DNA of 64,000 bases from Sphingobium yanoikuyae (GTDB taxonomy: Bacteria; Pseudomonadota; Alphaproteobacteria; Sphingomonadales; Sphingomonadaceae). The notes under the pieces were generated by a model. It had not been told where the DNA came from, searched no databases, and was given only the letters and a program-made list of their open reading frames with translations. The stretch spans positions 1-64,000 of the forward strand of contig NZ_CP053021.1 of the NCBI RefSeq assembly GCF_013001025.1, read 5' to 3'. Positions 26,979-36,278 of the stretch are shown here, one piece after another. Every line of letters starts with the position of its first letter. Positions within the stretch are counted from its first letter, which is position 1. Position numbers and translations under genes: made by a program.

Positions 26979-27419
26979 CTACAGTTCCAGGGCTGCTTCG
27001 AGCGCCAGCATGTAGGACATGGCGCCAAAGCCCGCGATCGTGCCCTTGGCGGCCATGCCGACATAGGATTTGTGGCGGAAGGCCTCGCGCGTGTGCGGGT
27101 TGGACAGGTGGATCTCAATCACCGGCACGGTGATGCTCTTGATCGCATCATGCAGCGCGATCGACGTGTGGGTATAGGCGCCGGGATTCATGATGATGGC
27201 ATGGGCGCCCTCGCGATGCGCCTCCTGCACCCAGTCGACCAGATGGCCTTCATGATTGGACTGGCGGAAATCGATCTCGACATGGGCGCGGTGGGCGGCG
27301 TCCTCCATCCGCTCGGCAATGTCGTCCAGCGTGTCATAGCCATAGATTTCCGGTTCGCGGGTGCCGAGCATGTTAAGGTTCGGGCCGTTCAGAACATAGA
27401 TTTTGCGTGTGTCCGCCAT
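26979..27419 (-). CDS. aroQ: type II 3-dehydroquinate dehydratase
   Basis: AroQ dehydrates 3-dehydroquinate to 3-dehydroshikimate in the shikimate pathway. The 146-residue product is the usual type II size and shows [49 protein letters not shown] and the His motif [15 protein letters not shown]. It heads the run with accB (83 nt gap) and is divergent from thiSG. Confidence 0.96.
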   Translation of the reverse strand: MADTRKIYVLNGPNLNMLGTREPEIYGYDTLDDIAERMEDAAHRAHVEIDFRQSNHEGHLVDWVQEAHREGAHAIIMNPGAYTHTSIALHDAIKSITVPVIEIHLSNPHTREAFRHKSYVGMAAKGTIAGFGAMSYMLALEAALEL

Positions 27420-27550
27420 GGCGATCCCCCATTCGGTCGAGACTTGTCTGTTGCGGGCGCGGCGTCGCCGCCCCTATATGCGCGCTGATCTTTAGCCCTT
27501 CGTGTCGCGCCAAGTCGAGACACGTTTCCAGCCACGAACGGGATAATGTA

Positions 27551-28552
27551 GTGAGCATCGACGGCACCATCTCCATCCATATCAATGGCGAGCATCGCCG
27601 CATCCGCGACGGCCTGACCCTGGCCGAGCTGGCGAGCGAGCTGGGCTTCGCGCCGGAGAAGGTGGCGGTGGAGCGCAATCTGGAAGTGGTGCCGCGTTCG
27701 ACCCTGGCCGATGTGAAGGTCGAAGACGGTGACGAACTGGAGATCGTGCATTTTGTGGGCGGCGGCGATGTGTCCCCGGTGGATGACGATAGCTGGACGG
27801 TGGCGGGCAAGACCTTCCGTTCGCGCCTGATCGTGGGCACCGGCAAATACAAGAATTTCGAGCAGAACGCCGCCGCGCTGGTCGCGTCGGGCGCGGAAAT
27901 CGTCACCGTGGCGGTGCGCCGCGTCAACGTGTCCGATCCCAACGCCCCGATGCTGACCGACTATATCGACCCGAAGAAAGTCACCTATCTGCCCAACACG
28001 GCGGGCTGCTTCACCGGCGAGGAGGCGATCCGCACCTTGCGCCTGGCGCGCGAGGCGGGCGGCTGGGAACTGGTGAAGCTGGAAGTACTGGGCGAAGCGC
28101 GAACGCTCTATCCGGACATGGTCGAAACGCTGCGCGCGACCGAGGTGCTGGCCAAGGAAGGCTTCAAGCCGATGGTCTATTGCGTCGACGATCCGATCGC
28201 CGCCAAGCGGCTGGAGGATGCCGGCGCGGTGGCGATCATGCCGCTGGGCGCGCCGATCGGGTCGGGTCTGGGCATCCAGAATAAGGTCACGATCCGCCTG
28301 ATCGTGGAAGGCACCAAGCTGCCGGTGCTGGTCGATGCGGGCGTGGGCACCGCGTCGGAAGCGGCGCAGGCGATGGAGCTGGGCTGCACCGGCGTGCTGA
28401 TGAACACCGCCATTGCCGAGGCGAAGGACCCGGTGCTGATGGCGGCGGCGATGAAGGCGGGCGTCGAGGCCGGCCGCATGGCCTATCGTGCCGGCCGCAT
28501 GGGCAAGCGCATGTATGCCGACCCGTCGAGCCCGCTGGCCGGCCTGATCTGA
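27551..28552 (+). CDS. thiG: ThiS-ThiG fusion (sulfur carrier plus thiazole synthase)
   Basis: The 333-residue product fuses a ThiS-like sulfur carrier (about residues 1-75) to ThiG. ThiG forms the thiazole phosphate of thiamine from DXP, glycine imine and ThiS thiocarboxylate. The ThiS part ([20 protein letters not shown] to [10 protein letters not shown]) contains its Gly-Gly site but continues into ThiG ([32 protein letters not shown] [27 protein letters not shown]). In free ThiS the Gly-Gly ends the protein and is thiocarboxylated. The start is GTG at 27551. No TPP riboswitch is visible upstream. Confidence 0.93.
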   Translation: MSIDGTISIHINGEHRRIRDGLTLAELASELGFAPEKVAVERNLEVVPRSTLADVKVEDGDELEIVHFVGGGDVSPVDDDSWTVAGKTFRSRLIVGTGKYKNFEQNAAALVASGAEIVTVAVRRVNVSDPNAPMLTDYIDPKKVTYLPNTAGCFTGEEAIRTLRLAREAGGWELVKLEVLGEARTLYPDMVETLRATEVLAKEGFKPMVYCVDDPIAAKRLEDAGAVAIMPLGAPIGSGLGIQNKVTIRLIVEGTKLPVLVDAGVGTASEAAQAMELGCTGVLMNTAIAEAKDPVLMAAAMKAGVEAGRMAYRAGRMGKRMYADPSSPLAGLI

Positions 28553-28577
28553 TTCCAGGGCGTCGCGGCGCGGGATT

Positions 28578-28770
28578 CGACGCGACAGTCGAAGTTCACA
28601 GTGTCGTGGGGCTGATTCCGGGCCAATGCGCCAGGAACGCGCCCGCGACGCGACAGCGAAGCGACAGTCGCGCGACAATCGGGTCACGATCGCGCGCGTT
28701 CGACGCGACAGTGACGCGACACGCAGGCGACATTGGGGCGACAGTGAAGCGACGCCTGAATGACACTTGG
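28578..28770 (+). repeat. 11-bp-periodic GCGACA repeat, copy A
   Basis: After a lead segment (CGACGCGACAGT, then GTTCACA), GCGACA occurs at 28650, 28661, 28672, 28705, 28716, 28727 and 28738, with degenerate versions at 28683, 28694, 28749 (GCGACG) and 28760. All are at exact 11-nt steps. The unit is about GCGACAGTGAA. A related copy lies at 41600-41780. It begins about 26 nt after the thiSG stop. This is all that the 329-nt gap to the next gene obviously contains. Confidence 0.8.
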
Positions 28771-28880
28771 CCGGTTGCGTGGTGGCGGATATTCCATCTT
28801 CAAATGTAGATCAGAAGAGGCTCGTATAGGACAGGGGGGCTTGCATGGCGTCTAGACCGTCCACATCCATTCATATTTAG

Positions 28881-29207
28881 ATGCGTTGCATGAGCCGACA
28901 ATCGCTGATCCTGATTGGGCGCTACGCCCTGTTTGCTACCTTCCTGCTGGCCGCTGCCCCCGCCGCTGTTCTGACCTTGCCAGCATTCATGCTGCTTGGC
29001 GGACCGCATGTGGATGTGTCGGCCTATGTTTTCGGTGCGCTGATACTGGTTTGCGCGCCCGGCGCGATTTTTACGGGGCTGATATATAGTTGGCCGTCTG
29101 CGAGGAATGCGGACAGGCGTTCCATTGCGATAGCTCTGGCAATGGCTGTCATAGCTGTCATGAGCTACGTTCTTGCCTGGGGAATGATGCGCTTTTTCGG
29201 AAATTGA
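28881..29207 (+). CDS. small three-helix membrane protein, unknown function
   Basis: The 108-residue product has three hydrophobic segments (LIGRYALFATFLLAAAPAAV, VSAYVFGALILVCAPGAIF, and AIALAMAVIAVMSYVLAWGM) with short charged loops, so an inner-membrane protein is expected. No family is recognised. An ATG at 28890 is an alternative start. It follows a 329-nt gap with the 11-bp repeat and is convergent with the LysR gene. Codon use is less GC-biased than in its neighbours. Confidence 0.6.
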   Translation: MRCMSRQSLILIGRYALFATFLLAAAPAAVLTLPAFMLLGGPHVDVSAYVFGALILVCAPGAIFTGLIYSWPSARNADRRSIAIALAMAVIAVMSYVLAWGMMRFFGN

Positions 29208-29229
29208 CCGTAAGCCTATTCCTCGTTCT

Positions 29230-30114
29230 TCACTCTTCACCCCGCAATTTCAGGCGGCTGGCGCGGTAGAAGATCGCGAGCACCAGCGGGTCGGCCTCGG
29301 CGGCGCGGACGGCGACGTGGAAATCGACCGGGGGCATGAGCGGGGCGCCGGGCACCGGGACCAGTCGGCCTTCGGCCAGTTGCTGGCGCGCCATCGGCCG
29401 GGGGAAGATGCCGATGCCGCCGCCTTCCAGCACGATGTCGATCATGGTGCGGACATTGTTGCACAGGTTGAGCGGGCAGTCGGCCAGGTCCGACGCGGCA
29501 ATCGCGTCCTTCATGATGCGGTAGAGCGGCGACAGGTTGGTGAGCGACCAGATCGGCGGGCCCACGTCTGCCATGGTCGCGACGGTCGCGGGACTGGCGA
29601 GCCAGAGCAGGTCGACGCTGCCGATCGGCGCGGTGCGCAGCATCGGATGGGCGATCCGCCCGGCGGCGAAGGCAAGGTCGGCATGGCCCGAGGCGAGCTG
29701 CTGGATGAGGTCGGCGGTAAGCGCGATGTCGACCTCCAGGCTGACATGGGGCAGGTCGCGGCCGAGCCGGGCGACGAAGCCGGGCAGGCAGCTGGCCGCC
29801 GCAATTTCCCCCGCGCCGATGCGGATGATCCCGGTCGCGCCGGATATGTCGCTGCAGCCCATCAGCACGCCCTGGAAGCGCGCCCAGAGCGGTTCGCTCT
29901 CGCGCACCAGCTCGCGCCCGGCGGGGGTGAGGGCCATCGTCCGCCCCTCGCGCCGGAAGAGCGCGGTGCCCAGATGGCTTTCCAGTTCGCGCACCCGCGC
30001 GGAAATCGCCGGCTGGGTCGTGTTGAGCCGCGCCGCCGCTGCCGCGAAGGTGCCCAGCCGCGCGATCCAGAGCAGGGTTTCGAGATGGTAGAAGGCGATG
30101 CGATTGATAGACAT
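29230..30114 (-). CDS. LysR-type transcriptional regulator
   Basis: The 294-residue protein has the N-terminal winged helix-turn-helix (FHLETLLWIARLGTF-like YHLETLLWIARLGTF, then RLNTTQPAISARVRELE) and a C-terminal effector-binding domain of the periplasmic-binding-protein fold. It is divergent from the CoA-transferase operon across about 90 nt that contain a T-N11-A dyad. By the usual LysR pattern it probably activates scoA and the following genes in response to a pathway metabolite; that is inference. Confidence 0.92.
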   Translation of the reverse strand: MSINRIAFYHLETLLWIARLGTFAAAAARLNTTQPAISARVRELESHLGTALFRREGRTMALTPAGRELVRESEPLWARFQGVLMGCSDISGATGIIRIGAGEIAAASCLPGFVARLGRDLPHVSLEVDIALTADLIQQLASGHADLAFAAGRIAHPMLRTAPIGSVDLLWLASPATVATMADVGPPIWSLTNLSPLYRIMKDAIAASDLADCPLNLCNNVRTMIDIVLEGGGIGIFPRPMARQQLAEGRLVPVPGAPLMPPVDFHVAVRAAEADPLVLAIFYRASRLKLRGEE

Positions 30115-30139
30115 TGTTTGGGTTTAACTGAAAAAACAA

Positions 30140-30154
30140 ATCATTGGTATTGAT
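30140..30154. promoter_or_regulatory. candidate LysR operator
   Basis: ATCA-N7-TGAT (30140-30154) contains a T-N11-A core (T30141 to A30153), the classic LysR binding pattern. It lies midway between the LysR start and scoA. Confidence 0.4.
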
Positions 30155-30203
30155 CGGTTTGCCTGCCTAGTCTGCGCCGAAATTGTATGAAGGATGGATG
30201 CCG

Positions 30204-30914
30204 ATGGCCAAGAAGCTCTACCCCGATGCTGCCGCTGCGCTGGAAGGGCTGCTGTTCGACGGCATGCATCTGTGTGCGGGCGGATTTGGCCTGTGCGGCA
30301 TTCCCGAGCGGCTGATCGATGCGATCCGCGATTCGGGGGTCAAGGATCTGACCATCGCCAGCAACAATGCCGGCATCGACGGCGAGGGGTTGGGCAAGCT
30401 GCTGCGCACGCGCCAGGTCAGGAAGATGATCTCCTCCTATGTCGGCGAGAACAAGGAGTTCGAGCGGCAATATCTGGCCGGCGAGCTGGAGGTGGAATTC
30501 TGTCCGCAGGGGACGCTGGCCGAGCGCTGCCGCGCGGGCGGGGCGGGCATTCCCGGCTTCTACACCAAGACCGGCGTCGGCACCGCGGTGGCCGAGGGCA
30601 AGGAAGTGAAGAATTTCGACGGCCAGGATTATATATTGGAGCGCGGCATCTTCGCCGACGTCGCGATCATCAAGGGCTGGAAGGCGGACGAGAGTGGCAA
30701 CCTGATCTTCCGCAAGACCGCGCGCAATTTCAACGCGCCGATGGCGACGGCGGCGAAGATCTGCGTCGCCGAGGTGGAGGAAGTGGTGCCGGTGGGCAGC
30801 CTGGACCCCGATGCGATCCATCTGCCCGGCATCTACGTCAAGCGGATGATCGTCGGCGCGCCCTATGACAAGAAGATCGAGTTCCGCACTGTGCGCCAGA
30901 GGGACGCGGTCTGA
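30204..30914 (+). CDS. scoA: 3-oxoacid CoA-transferase subunit A
   Basis: ScoA is the alpha subunit of the class I CoA-transferase that moves CoA from succinyl-CoA to acetoacetate or 3-oxoadipate. The 236-residue product has the signature [18 protein letters not shown], the glycine-rich loop [14 protein letters not shown] and [20 protein letters not shown]. The ATG at 30204 is about 9 nt after AAGGA; ATG 30198 is too near it. The beta subunit gene is 1.2 kb downstream, after two other genes, all overlapping. Substrate cannot be fixed from sequence. Confidence 0.93.
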   Translation: MAKKLYPDAAAALEGLLFDGMHLCAGGFGLCGIPERLIDAIRDSGVKDLTIASNNAGIDGEGLGKLLRTRQVRKMISSYVGENKEFERQYLAGELEVEFCPQGTLAERCRAGGAGIPGFYTKTGVGTAVAEGKEVKNFDGQDYILERGIFADVAIIKGWKADESGNLIFRKTARNFNAPMATAAKICVAEVEEVVPVGSLDPDAIHLPGIYVKRMIVGAPYDKKIEFRTVRQRDAV

Positions 30915-31807
30915 TGGCGACGATGATGCGGCTTGCGCCGGCGCTGTTGCTGGCGCCGCTGGCGGCCTGTGCGACCACCACCGCGACGACTAGTGCGACT
31001 GGCGCGGCGCCGGTGACGCCGACCGGACCGGCGGTGCCGCCGGCTGGCATGCAATATCTCTACGGATCGGGCGAGGCGGCGGCGCTGTCGCGCCAGGCCT
31101 GGACCGCTTTGGTCGCTCATGCCGCTGCCGTCGTGAAGGCACGGCCGGCCGATTCTGTCGTGCTGGCCGAAGGCGCGAGCCTGGACGCGCCCAAATATGT
31201 GCCGTGCGGCAACCGGCCGTTTGCCGCCGTGTTCGACGTCGACGAGACGGTGATGCTGAACACCGGCTTCGAATATCATGATGCGAAGACCGGCAAGGGC
31301 TATGACGCGGCCGACTGGGACGCGTGGGAAAAGACCGGCGAGGGCGCGGTCGGCCCGGTGCCGGGTGCGGACAGCGGCCTCGACGCGCTGCGAGCGATGG
31401 GCGTGACCGTGATCTTCAACACCAACCGTTCGGCCGCCAATGCTGATGCGACCGCGCGCGCGATCAAGGCGGCGGGGCTGGGCGAGGCGGTGCATGGCCG
31501 GACGCTGTATCTGGCCGGCGACGACGCGATGGGATCGCGCAAGGACGGTCGGCGCTGGACGATCTCGCGCAGCTATTGCGTGATCGCGCTGGGCGGCGAC
31601 CAGCTCGGCGATTTCACCGACCTGTTCAATGTCGGGCAGAGCGTGCCGGCGCGGCGCGCCGCGACCGAAGGCCCGGCGATCGCGAAACTCTGGGGCGCAG
31701 GCTGGTTCGTCCTGCCCAACCCCGTTTATGGCAGCGGCCTCAAGGGCGGCTTCGACGATGTTTTCCCTGCCGACAAGAGGTGGGCGCCGGGAGGCGCGAA
31801 GCCATGA
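30914..31807 (+). CDS. HAD acid phosphatase, 5'-nucleotidase lipoprotein e(P4) family
   Basis: The 297-residue product starts with a lipoprotein signal (LLLAPLAACATT) and has the HAD class C/B acid phosphatase motif AVFDVDETVMLNTG, with further motifs DWDAWEKTG, VIFNTNRS and a late CVIALGGDQLGDF. Family members dephosphorylate nucleotides or related compounds at the outer membrane. It begins within the scoA stop (TGATG) and its end overlaps the next gene, an odd place for an exported phosphatase. The catalytic Asp pair DVDE is intact. Confidence 0.9.
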   Translation: MATMMRLAPALLLAPLAACATTTATTSATGAAPVTPTGPAVPPAGMQYLYGSGEAAALSRQAWTALVAHAAAVVKARPADSVVLAEGASLDAPKYVPCGNRPFAAVFDVDETVMLNTGFEYHDAKTGKGYDAADWDAWEKTGEGAVGPVPGADSGLDALRAMGVTVIFNTNRSAANADATARAIKAAGLGEAVHGRTLYLAGDDAMGSRKDGRRWTISRSYCVIALGGDQLGDFTDLFNVGQSVPARRAATEGPAIAKLWGAGWFVLPNPVYGSGLKGGFDDVFPADKRWAPGGAKP

Positions 31808-32121
31808 TCGGCTTTCGGACGGCAGAGCATCCGGGGGCGATTGCGCTCAAGGGAGGGCTGGCGCCGGCGAAAAACGCGTTCGAGTTGGCGCGTTTCTGGA
31901 TAAGCCCCGATGAGGGGCGGTCGCACGTGGTTATTGGCTTTCCTGATCAGTGGCGTCTGGAGTTGCTGGGTTCGCTGTTGGTGGAAAGCGTGCATACGGC
32001 TGCAAAGGCTTACGCCCAGACAGCGCAAATGTCCGAGGAAGAGGCCTTGCGTCGTATTTGGCAGGGGCTTGATGAGGAACGCGCGAGGCTGAACGCCGAG
32101 CCTGCGAAGGAGAGTGAGTGA
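31804..32121 (+). CDS. DUF5076-like small protein
   Basis: The 105-residue product starts at an ATG overlapping the phosphatase stop (ATGA), and its own stop overlaps scoB (TGATG). Its pattern ([20 protein letters not shown], a central hydrophobic [34 protein letters not shown]) resembles DUF5076. Function is unknown. Residues 1-25 look like a poorly conserved leader. Translational coupling on both sides makes it real; the family name is from pattern memory. Confidence 0.65.
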   Translation: MIGFRTAEHPGAIALKGGLAPAKNAFELARFWISPDEGRSHVVIGFPDQWRLELLGSLLVESVHTAAKAYAQTAQMSEEEALRRIWQGLDEERARLNAEPAKESE

Positions 32122-32756
32122 TGCCCTGGACCCGTGACGAGATGGCCGCGCGTGCGGCGAAGGAGCTCGAGGACGGCTTCTATGTGAATCTGGGCATCGG
32201 CATCCCGACCCTGGTGGCGAACCATATTCCCGATGGCGTGGAAGTGACGTTGCAGTCGGAAAATGGCATGCTGGGCATCGGCCCCTTCCCCTATGAGGGG
32301 AATGAGGATGCGGACCTGATCAATGCCGGCAAGCAGACGATCAGCGAACTGCCGCAATCGGCCTATTTCAGTTCGTCCGACAGCTTCGCGATGATCCGCG
32401 GCGGGCATATCGACCTCACCGTCCTTGGCGCGATGGAAGTGGCCGAGAATGGCGACATCGCCAACTGGATGATCCCCGGCAAGATGATCAAGGGCATGGG
32501 CGGCGCGATGGACCTGGTCGCCGGCGTCAAGAAGATCATCGTGGTGATGGAGCATACGTCCAAGAATGGCGATCCCAAGTTCATTCCGGCCTGTACCCTG
32601 CCGCTGACCGGCAAGAATGTGGTCGACATGATCGTCACCGACCTGTGCGTGTTCCAGCGTCCCGACCATGATAGCCCGTTCAAGCTTGTCGAGCTGGCAC
32701 CGGGCGTGACCGCCGAGGAAGTCGCTGCTAAGACGACCGCCCATTATATCAGCTAA
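32121..32756 (+). CDS. scoB: 3-oxoacid CoA-transferase subunit B
   Basis: ScoB is the beta subunit and carries the catalytic glutamate, here in [17 protein letters not shown]. The 211-residue product also shows [36 protein letters not shown] and [20 protein letters not shown]. It is separated from its partner scoA by a phosphatase gene and a DUF5076-like gene. Start ATG at 32121 overlaps the previous stop. A HIT gene follows 10 nt later. Confidence 0.94.
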   Translation: MPWTRDEMAARAAKELEDGFYVNLGIGIPTLVANHIPDGVEVTLQSENGMLGIGPFPYEGNEDADLINAGKQTISELPQSAYFSSSDSFAMIRGGHIDLTVLGAMEVAENGDIANWMIPGKMIKGMGGAMDLVAGVKKIIVVMEHTSKNGDPKFIPACTLPLTGKNVVDMIVTDLCVFQRPDHDSPFKLVELAPGVTAEEVAAKTTAHYIS

Positions 32757-32765
32757 GGGCGTTTC

Positions 32766-33206
32766 ATGAGCCTCGACGGCACCTATGACGAAGCCAATAT
32801 CTTTGCCCTGATCCTGCAGGGCAAGATCCCGTCGACCAAGCTGTACGAGGACGAGAATACCTTCGCTTTCCTCGACATCATGCCGCAGACGCGGGGCCAT
32901 GCGCTGGTCATTTCCAAATGGTCCAAGGCCCGCAACCTGCTGGAGATGGAGGATGAGGCGCTGGGCCAGGTGATGGCGACTACCAAGAAGGTCGCCACCG
33001 CCATCCGCAAGGCGCTGAACCCCGACGGCATCCAGATCGCCCAGTTCAACGGCGCGCCGGCGGGCCAGACCATCTTCCACCTGCACGTCCATATCCTGCC
33101 GCGCTGGGAAGGCGACCCCAAGGGCTTCGCCGCCCATGGCGCCGGCACGCAGGCGGACAAGGATGCGCTGGCGGCGCTGGCCGAAGAGATTCGCGCGCAG
33201 TTCTGA
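32766..33206 (+). CDS. HIT (histidine triad) family hydrolase
   Basis: This 146-residue Hint-type protein has the family motif in TIFHLHVHILPRWEG (His-x-His-x-His) and the N-terminal ENTFAFLDIMPQTRGHALV. Family members hydrolyse AMP-linked substrates, often adenosine 5'-phosphoramidates. It is 10 nt after scoB and 2 nt before the next glycosyltransferase start, so it sits in the same operon as the CoA-transferase. Specific substrate is unknown. Confidence 0.93.
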   Translation: MSLDGTYDEANIFALILQGKIPSTKLYEDENTFAFLDIMPQTRGHALVISKWSKARNLLEMEDEALGQVMATTKKVATAIRKALNPDGIQIAQFNGAPAGQTIFHLHVHILPRWEGDPKGFAAHGAGTQADKDALAALAEEIRAQF

Positions 33207-33207
33207 C

Positions 33208-34503
33208 GTGGCACTCAAACCCTTCAAGGCGCCGGGCGCGCGGCTGGCGCTGCGGTCCAAGGCGGCGAACAGCTATCTGACTGGCGACCGGGGCGGGGCC
33301 GAGGTGATCCTCGACATTTCGCGTCTGCTCTCGCGTGCTTTCCACCCGACGCCGACCGGTATCGACCGGGTCGAATATGTCTATGCCCGCGAATTGCTGG
33401 AGCGGATGCCGGACCGGCTGGCCTTCGCCGCCGTTCACCCCGCTGGCGGCTATTATGGCCGCCTGAACATATCCGCCGTGCGCCAGTTCCTGGCCTTCAC
33501 CGCGGCGAAATGGCGCAATGTGGATTCGCCCGACGAGCGCAAGGAGCGGGCGGCGGTGATCCGCCACATGTTTGCCACGCGCCCGCGCCCGGTGCCCAGG
33601 GCCAAGGGGCCGCGCATCTATCTGCAGGCATCGCCCCATCATCTCGACGATGCGGCGCAGGTGGGCGCGATCCTACGCGCCGAGGGGGCGAAGTTCGTCA
33701 CGCTGGTGCATGACGTCATTCCGCTGAGTCATCCCGAATTTGCCCGGCCGCAGGGCGCGGACGAGCATCGCCGCCGGCTGCGCAGCATCGACCTCTATGC
33801 CGCCGGCATCATCGGCAACAGCCAGGCGACGCTGGACGCGCTGGAACCGCATCTGTCGAACGGCCTGGCCGATCGCCAGACATGCGTCGCCCATTTCGGC
33901 GCCGATCCGCCCGATGTGTTTGGCGGGTCGGGCACGGCGATCCCGCAGCGGCCCTATTTCGTCTATCTGTCGACCATCGAGCCGCGGAAGAATCATCTGC
34001 TGCTGCTCAATATCTGGCGGCGGATGGTGGACGAACTGGGCGATGCGGCGCCGATGCTGGTACTGATCGGCCGGCGCGGCTGGGAAAATGAGAATGTCAT
34101 CGACATGCTGGAGCGGGGCGAGGCGCTGCGCGGCCATGTGGTCGAGGCGGGCGAGCTGCCCGACAACCAGATGCAGGATCTGGTCGCGGGCGCGCGGGCG
34201 ATGCTGATGCCGTCCTTTGCCGAAGGATTCGGCATGCCGGTGGTCGAGGCACTGTGCGCTGGCGTCCCGGTGATCTGCAGCGACATTTCGGCGCATCGCG
34301 AAGTCGGCGGCGATGCACCCGACTATATCGATCCGCTCGATGGCATGGGCTGGATGCGGATGATCCATGCCTATGCCGCAGCGGATTCGCCCGAGAGGGC
34401 GGCGCAGCTTGCACGGATCGGTGGATGGCATGCGCCGACCTGGCGTGACTATTTCGACATAGTGGCGCAGCTATTGGAAGATGTGACAGCGACTGTTCCT
34501 TGA
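33208..34503 (+). CDS. glycosyltransferase family 4/1 protein
   Basis: The 431-residue product starts at GTG 33208, directly after the HIT stop. It contains the GT-B C-terminal features RPYFVYLSTIEPRKNHLLLL, the UDP/GDP-sugar-binding LVLIGRRGWENENV, and MLMPSFAEGFGMPVVEAL, CAGVPVICSDISAHREVGGD. It transfers a sugar to a lipid or polysaccharide acceptor, probably capsule or exopolysaccharide given the following kps-like genes. Donor and acceptor are unknown. Confidence 0.88.
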   Translation: MALKPFKAPGARLALRSKAANSYLTGDRGGAEVILDISRLLSRAFHPTPTGIDRVEYVYARELLERMPDRLAFAAVHPAGGYYGRLNISAVRQFLAFTAAKWRNVDSPDERKERAAVIRHMFATRPRPVPRAKGPRIYLQASPHHLDDAAQVGAILRAEGAKFVTLVHDVIPLSHPEFARPQGADEHRRRLRSIDLYAAGIIGNSQATLDALEPHLSNGLADRQTCVAHFGADPPDVFGGSGTAIPQRPYFVYLSTIEPRKNHLLLLNIWRRMVDELGDAAPMLVLIGRRGWENENVIDMLERGEALRGHVVEAGELPDNQMQDLVAGARAMLMPSFAEGFGMPVVEALCAGVPVICSDISAHREVGGDAPDYIDPLDGMGWMRMIHAYAAADSPERAAQLARIGGWHAPTWRDYFDIVAQLLEDVTATVP

Positions 34504-34640
34504 CCTGTCATCGCCCGGCGATCATGACTGATCCGGTCGAGAAGATGACCGCGTGCCGGATCAGGGGGATATGTGACCGGGGGTTGGTGGAAAAGGCGAA
34601 TGGGACCTATGTCTCAGGTGGAGCGCGACGCTCCGTGACC

Positions 34641-36278
34641 ATGATGCCATTCCTGCGTTCTCCCCCCTTTCCGGGCATTGATCCGGATGTGGCGGCGATC
34701 AGCCATCCGGTAGCCGGCGCGTCGGTCGCGGCTATTTCCGACACATTGTTCGACATGATTGTGGCTGCGCGTGTCGGGGGCGATTTCTGGGGGCATCGGC
34801 CACGGGGTGTGCAGGTCGTGGCGCGGGCCGGGATCGCGATTCCCGCAGAGGCCTGTGTCGGTCTGGTCGCTGGACAGATTGGCATCCTGCCGCTGGCGCG
34901 ACGGGGTGGTGCGGCCGTCAGCGCAAAGATTGGTCATTTTCTGCCGGTCGGTTGCGACCCATGGACATTGGTGGCGCAGGCGCGTGCCATCTATGCCCAG
35001 CCGGACGATGATCTGGCGATCATCGGGGGCCTGCTCGGCGTGGCGGTCTTTGGCGCGAATGGTGATCGGTTTGCGCCGGAGCGATTGCGCGCGGCAGCAC
35101 GGGACAGGCTGGCGGCGGCGATCTATCGGGATTGTTTTACCGGTGCGCCGGTCGATGCCGCGCATGTCGTTGCGCAACTGGCCGACTGGCGCCGCCATAT
35201 CGACGGCAATCGTGGTATCGCCGCTGCCAGCGGCATGGCCTTCTGGAAACGGGAGGCGATCCGGCATTTTCTCTGGGATGGGCTTGATAGCCCGCCCTTC
35301 CTGTCAGCTGCCCGAGGCTTGGCTCGGGCGCGTCAGCGTGGCGCGGCGCTGGCGATCTGGCCGTCCCGTGTGCCGTCCGATACGGTTAGCGAGGCAGCGG
35401 CCAAGGGCGTTTCGATCGCGCGGGTGGAAGATGGTTTCCTGCGATCGCGCGGATTGGGGGCAGGCTTGCATCCGCCCGGGTCCGTGGTGATTGATCGCAG
35501 CGGCATCTATTATAATGCCCGAAGGCCCAGCGATCTGGAGACATTGCTCGCAACCCAGATATTTACGCCTGCCCTGGTCGACCGAGCGCGCCGCTTGCGC
35601 AATCGGGTCTGCGCGGCGGGCGTTACCAAATATGGACTGGAGGCTGGGCAGATGATCGATCTGCCGGCCGACCGGCGGACCGTCCTGGCCGTGGGACAGG
35701 TCGATGACGACATGTCCGTCCAGCTGGGCGGCGCGGGCGTTGGCGGCAATCTGGATTTCCTAGCCCGCGTGCGCAAGGCGGAGCCGGACGCCTGGATCGT
35801 TTACCGCCCCCATCCCGACGTCCAGGCCGGACATCGCAAGGGCCATCTGAGCGATGCGGTCGTGCTGGAACATGCCGACGCGATCGACAGCGGGGCACCA
35901 TTGATGGAACTGGTGCAGCGGGTAGACGAAGTCCATGTGCTTTCCTCGCTGACAGGCTTCGAGGCGCTGATGCGCGGTCGCTCCGTCACGGTGCATGGCA
36001 TGCCCTTCTATGCCGGCTGGGGGCTGACCCGCGACCTGGCCAAGCCGTCATCCCGAAGAGGGCGTTTGCTGGATGTGGATCAGCTTGTCGCGGGCGCACT
36101 CATTCTCTATCCTCGCTATCTCGATCCGGTGACGCGCTTGCCCTGTGGCCCCGAACTGATGGTGGACCGCATGGCCAGTGGATCGACGCCGCCGATGACA
36201 TGGCTCATTCGGCTCCGCGCGCTACAGGGGAAGCTACGAAGATTTATGACATTGTCCGCTGAGTTCCTTCATGGCTGA
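34641..36278 (+). CDS. kpsC: capsule polysaccharide Kdo transferase, KpsC-like
   Basis: KpsC and KpsS make the poly-Kdo linker between lipid and capsule in ABC-transporter-dependent capsule systems. The 545-residue product shows ARVEDGFLRSRGLGAGLHPP, WIVYRPHPDVQAGHRKGHL and SSLTGFEALMRGRSVTVHG followed by PFYAGWGLT, all in the KpsC-like C-terminal module. The N-terminal half is less clear, and classical KpsC has two such modules at about 670 residues. ATGs at 34524 and 34545 are possible starts, but the 39 residues between use rare codons. Composition is less GC-rich than nearby genes. Confidence 0.85.
   Translation: MMPFLRSPPFPGIDPDVAAISHPVAGASVAAISDTLFDMIVAARVGGDFWGHRPRGVQVVARAGIAIPAEACVGLVAGQIGILPLARRGGAAVSAKIGHFLPVGCDPWTLVAQARAIYAQPDDDLAIIGGLLGVAVFGANGDRFAPERLRAAARDRLAAAIYRDCFTGAPVDAAHVVAQLADWRRHIDGNRGIAAASGMAFWKREAIRHFLWDGLDSPPFLSAARGLARARQRGAALAIWPSRVPSDTVSEAAAKGVSIARVEDGFLRSRGLGAGLHPPGSVVIDRSGIYYNARRPSDLETLLATQIFTPALVDRARRLRNRVCAAGVTKYGLEAGQMIDLPADRRTVLAVGQVDDDMSVQLGGAGVGGNLDFLARVRKAEPDAWIVYRPHPDVQAGHRKGHLSDAVVLEHADAIDSGAPLMELVQRVDEVHVLSSLTGFEALMRGRSVTVHGMPFYAGWGLTRDLAKPSSRRGRLLDVDQLVAGALILYPRYLDPVTRLPCGPELMVDRMASGSTPPMTWLIRLRALQGKLRRFMTLSAEFLHG

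Noticed and set aside
27420..27550. TPP riboswitch upstream of thiSG
   Set aside because: Neither the CTGAGA element nor the conserved second arm of the TPP aptamer could be found.
28640..28770. CRISPR array
   Set aside because: Repeat units are 11 bp and directly adjacent, with no spacers of 30 nt or more and no cas genes.
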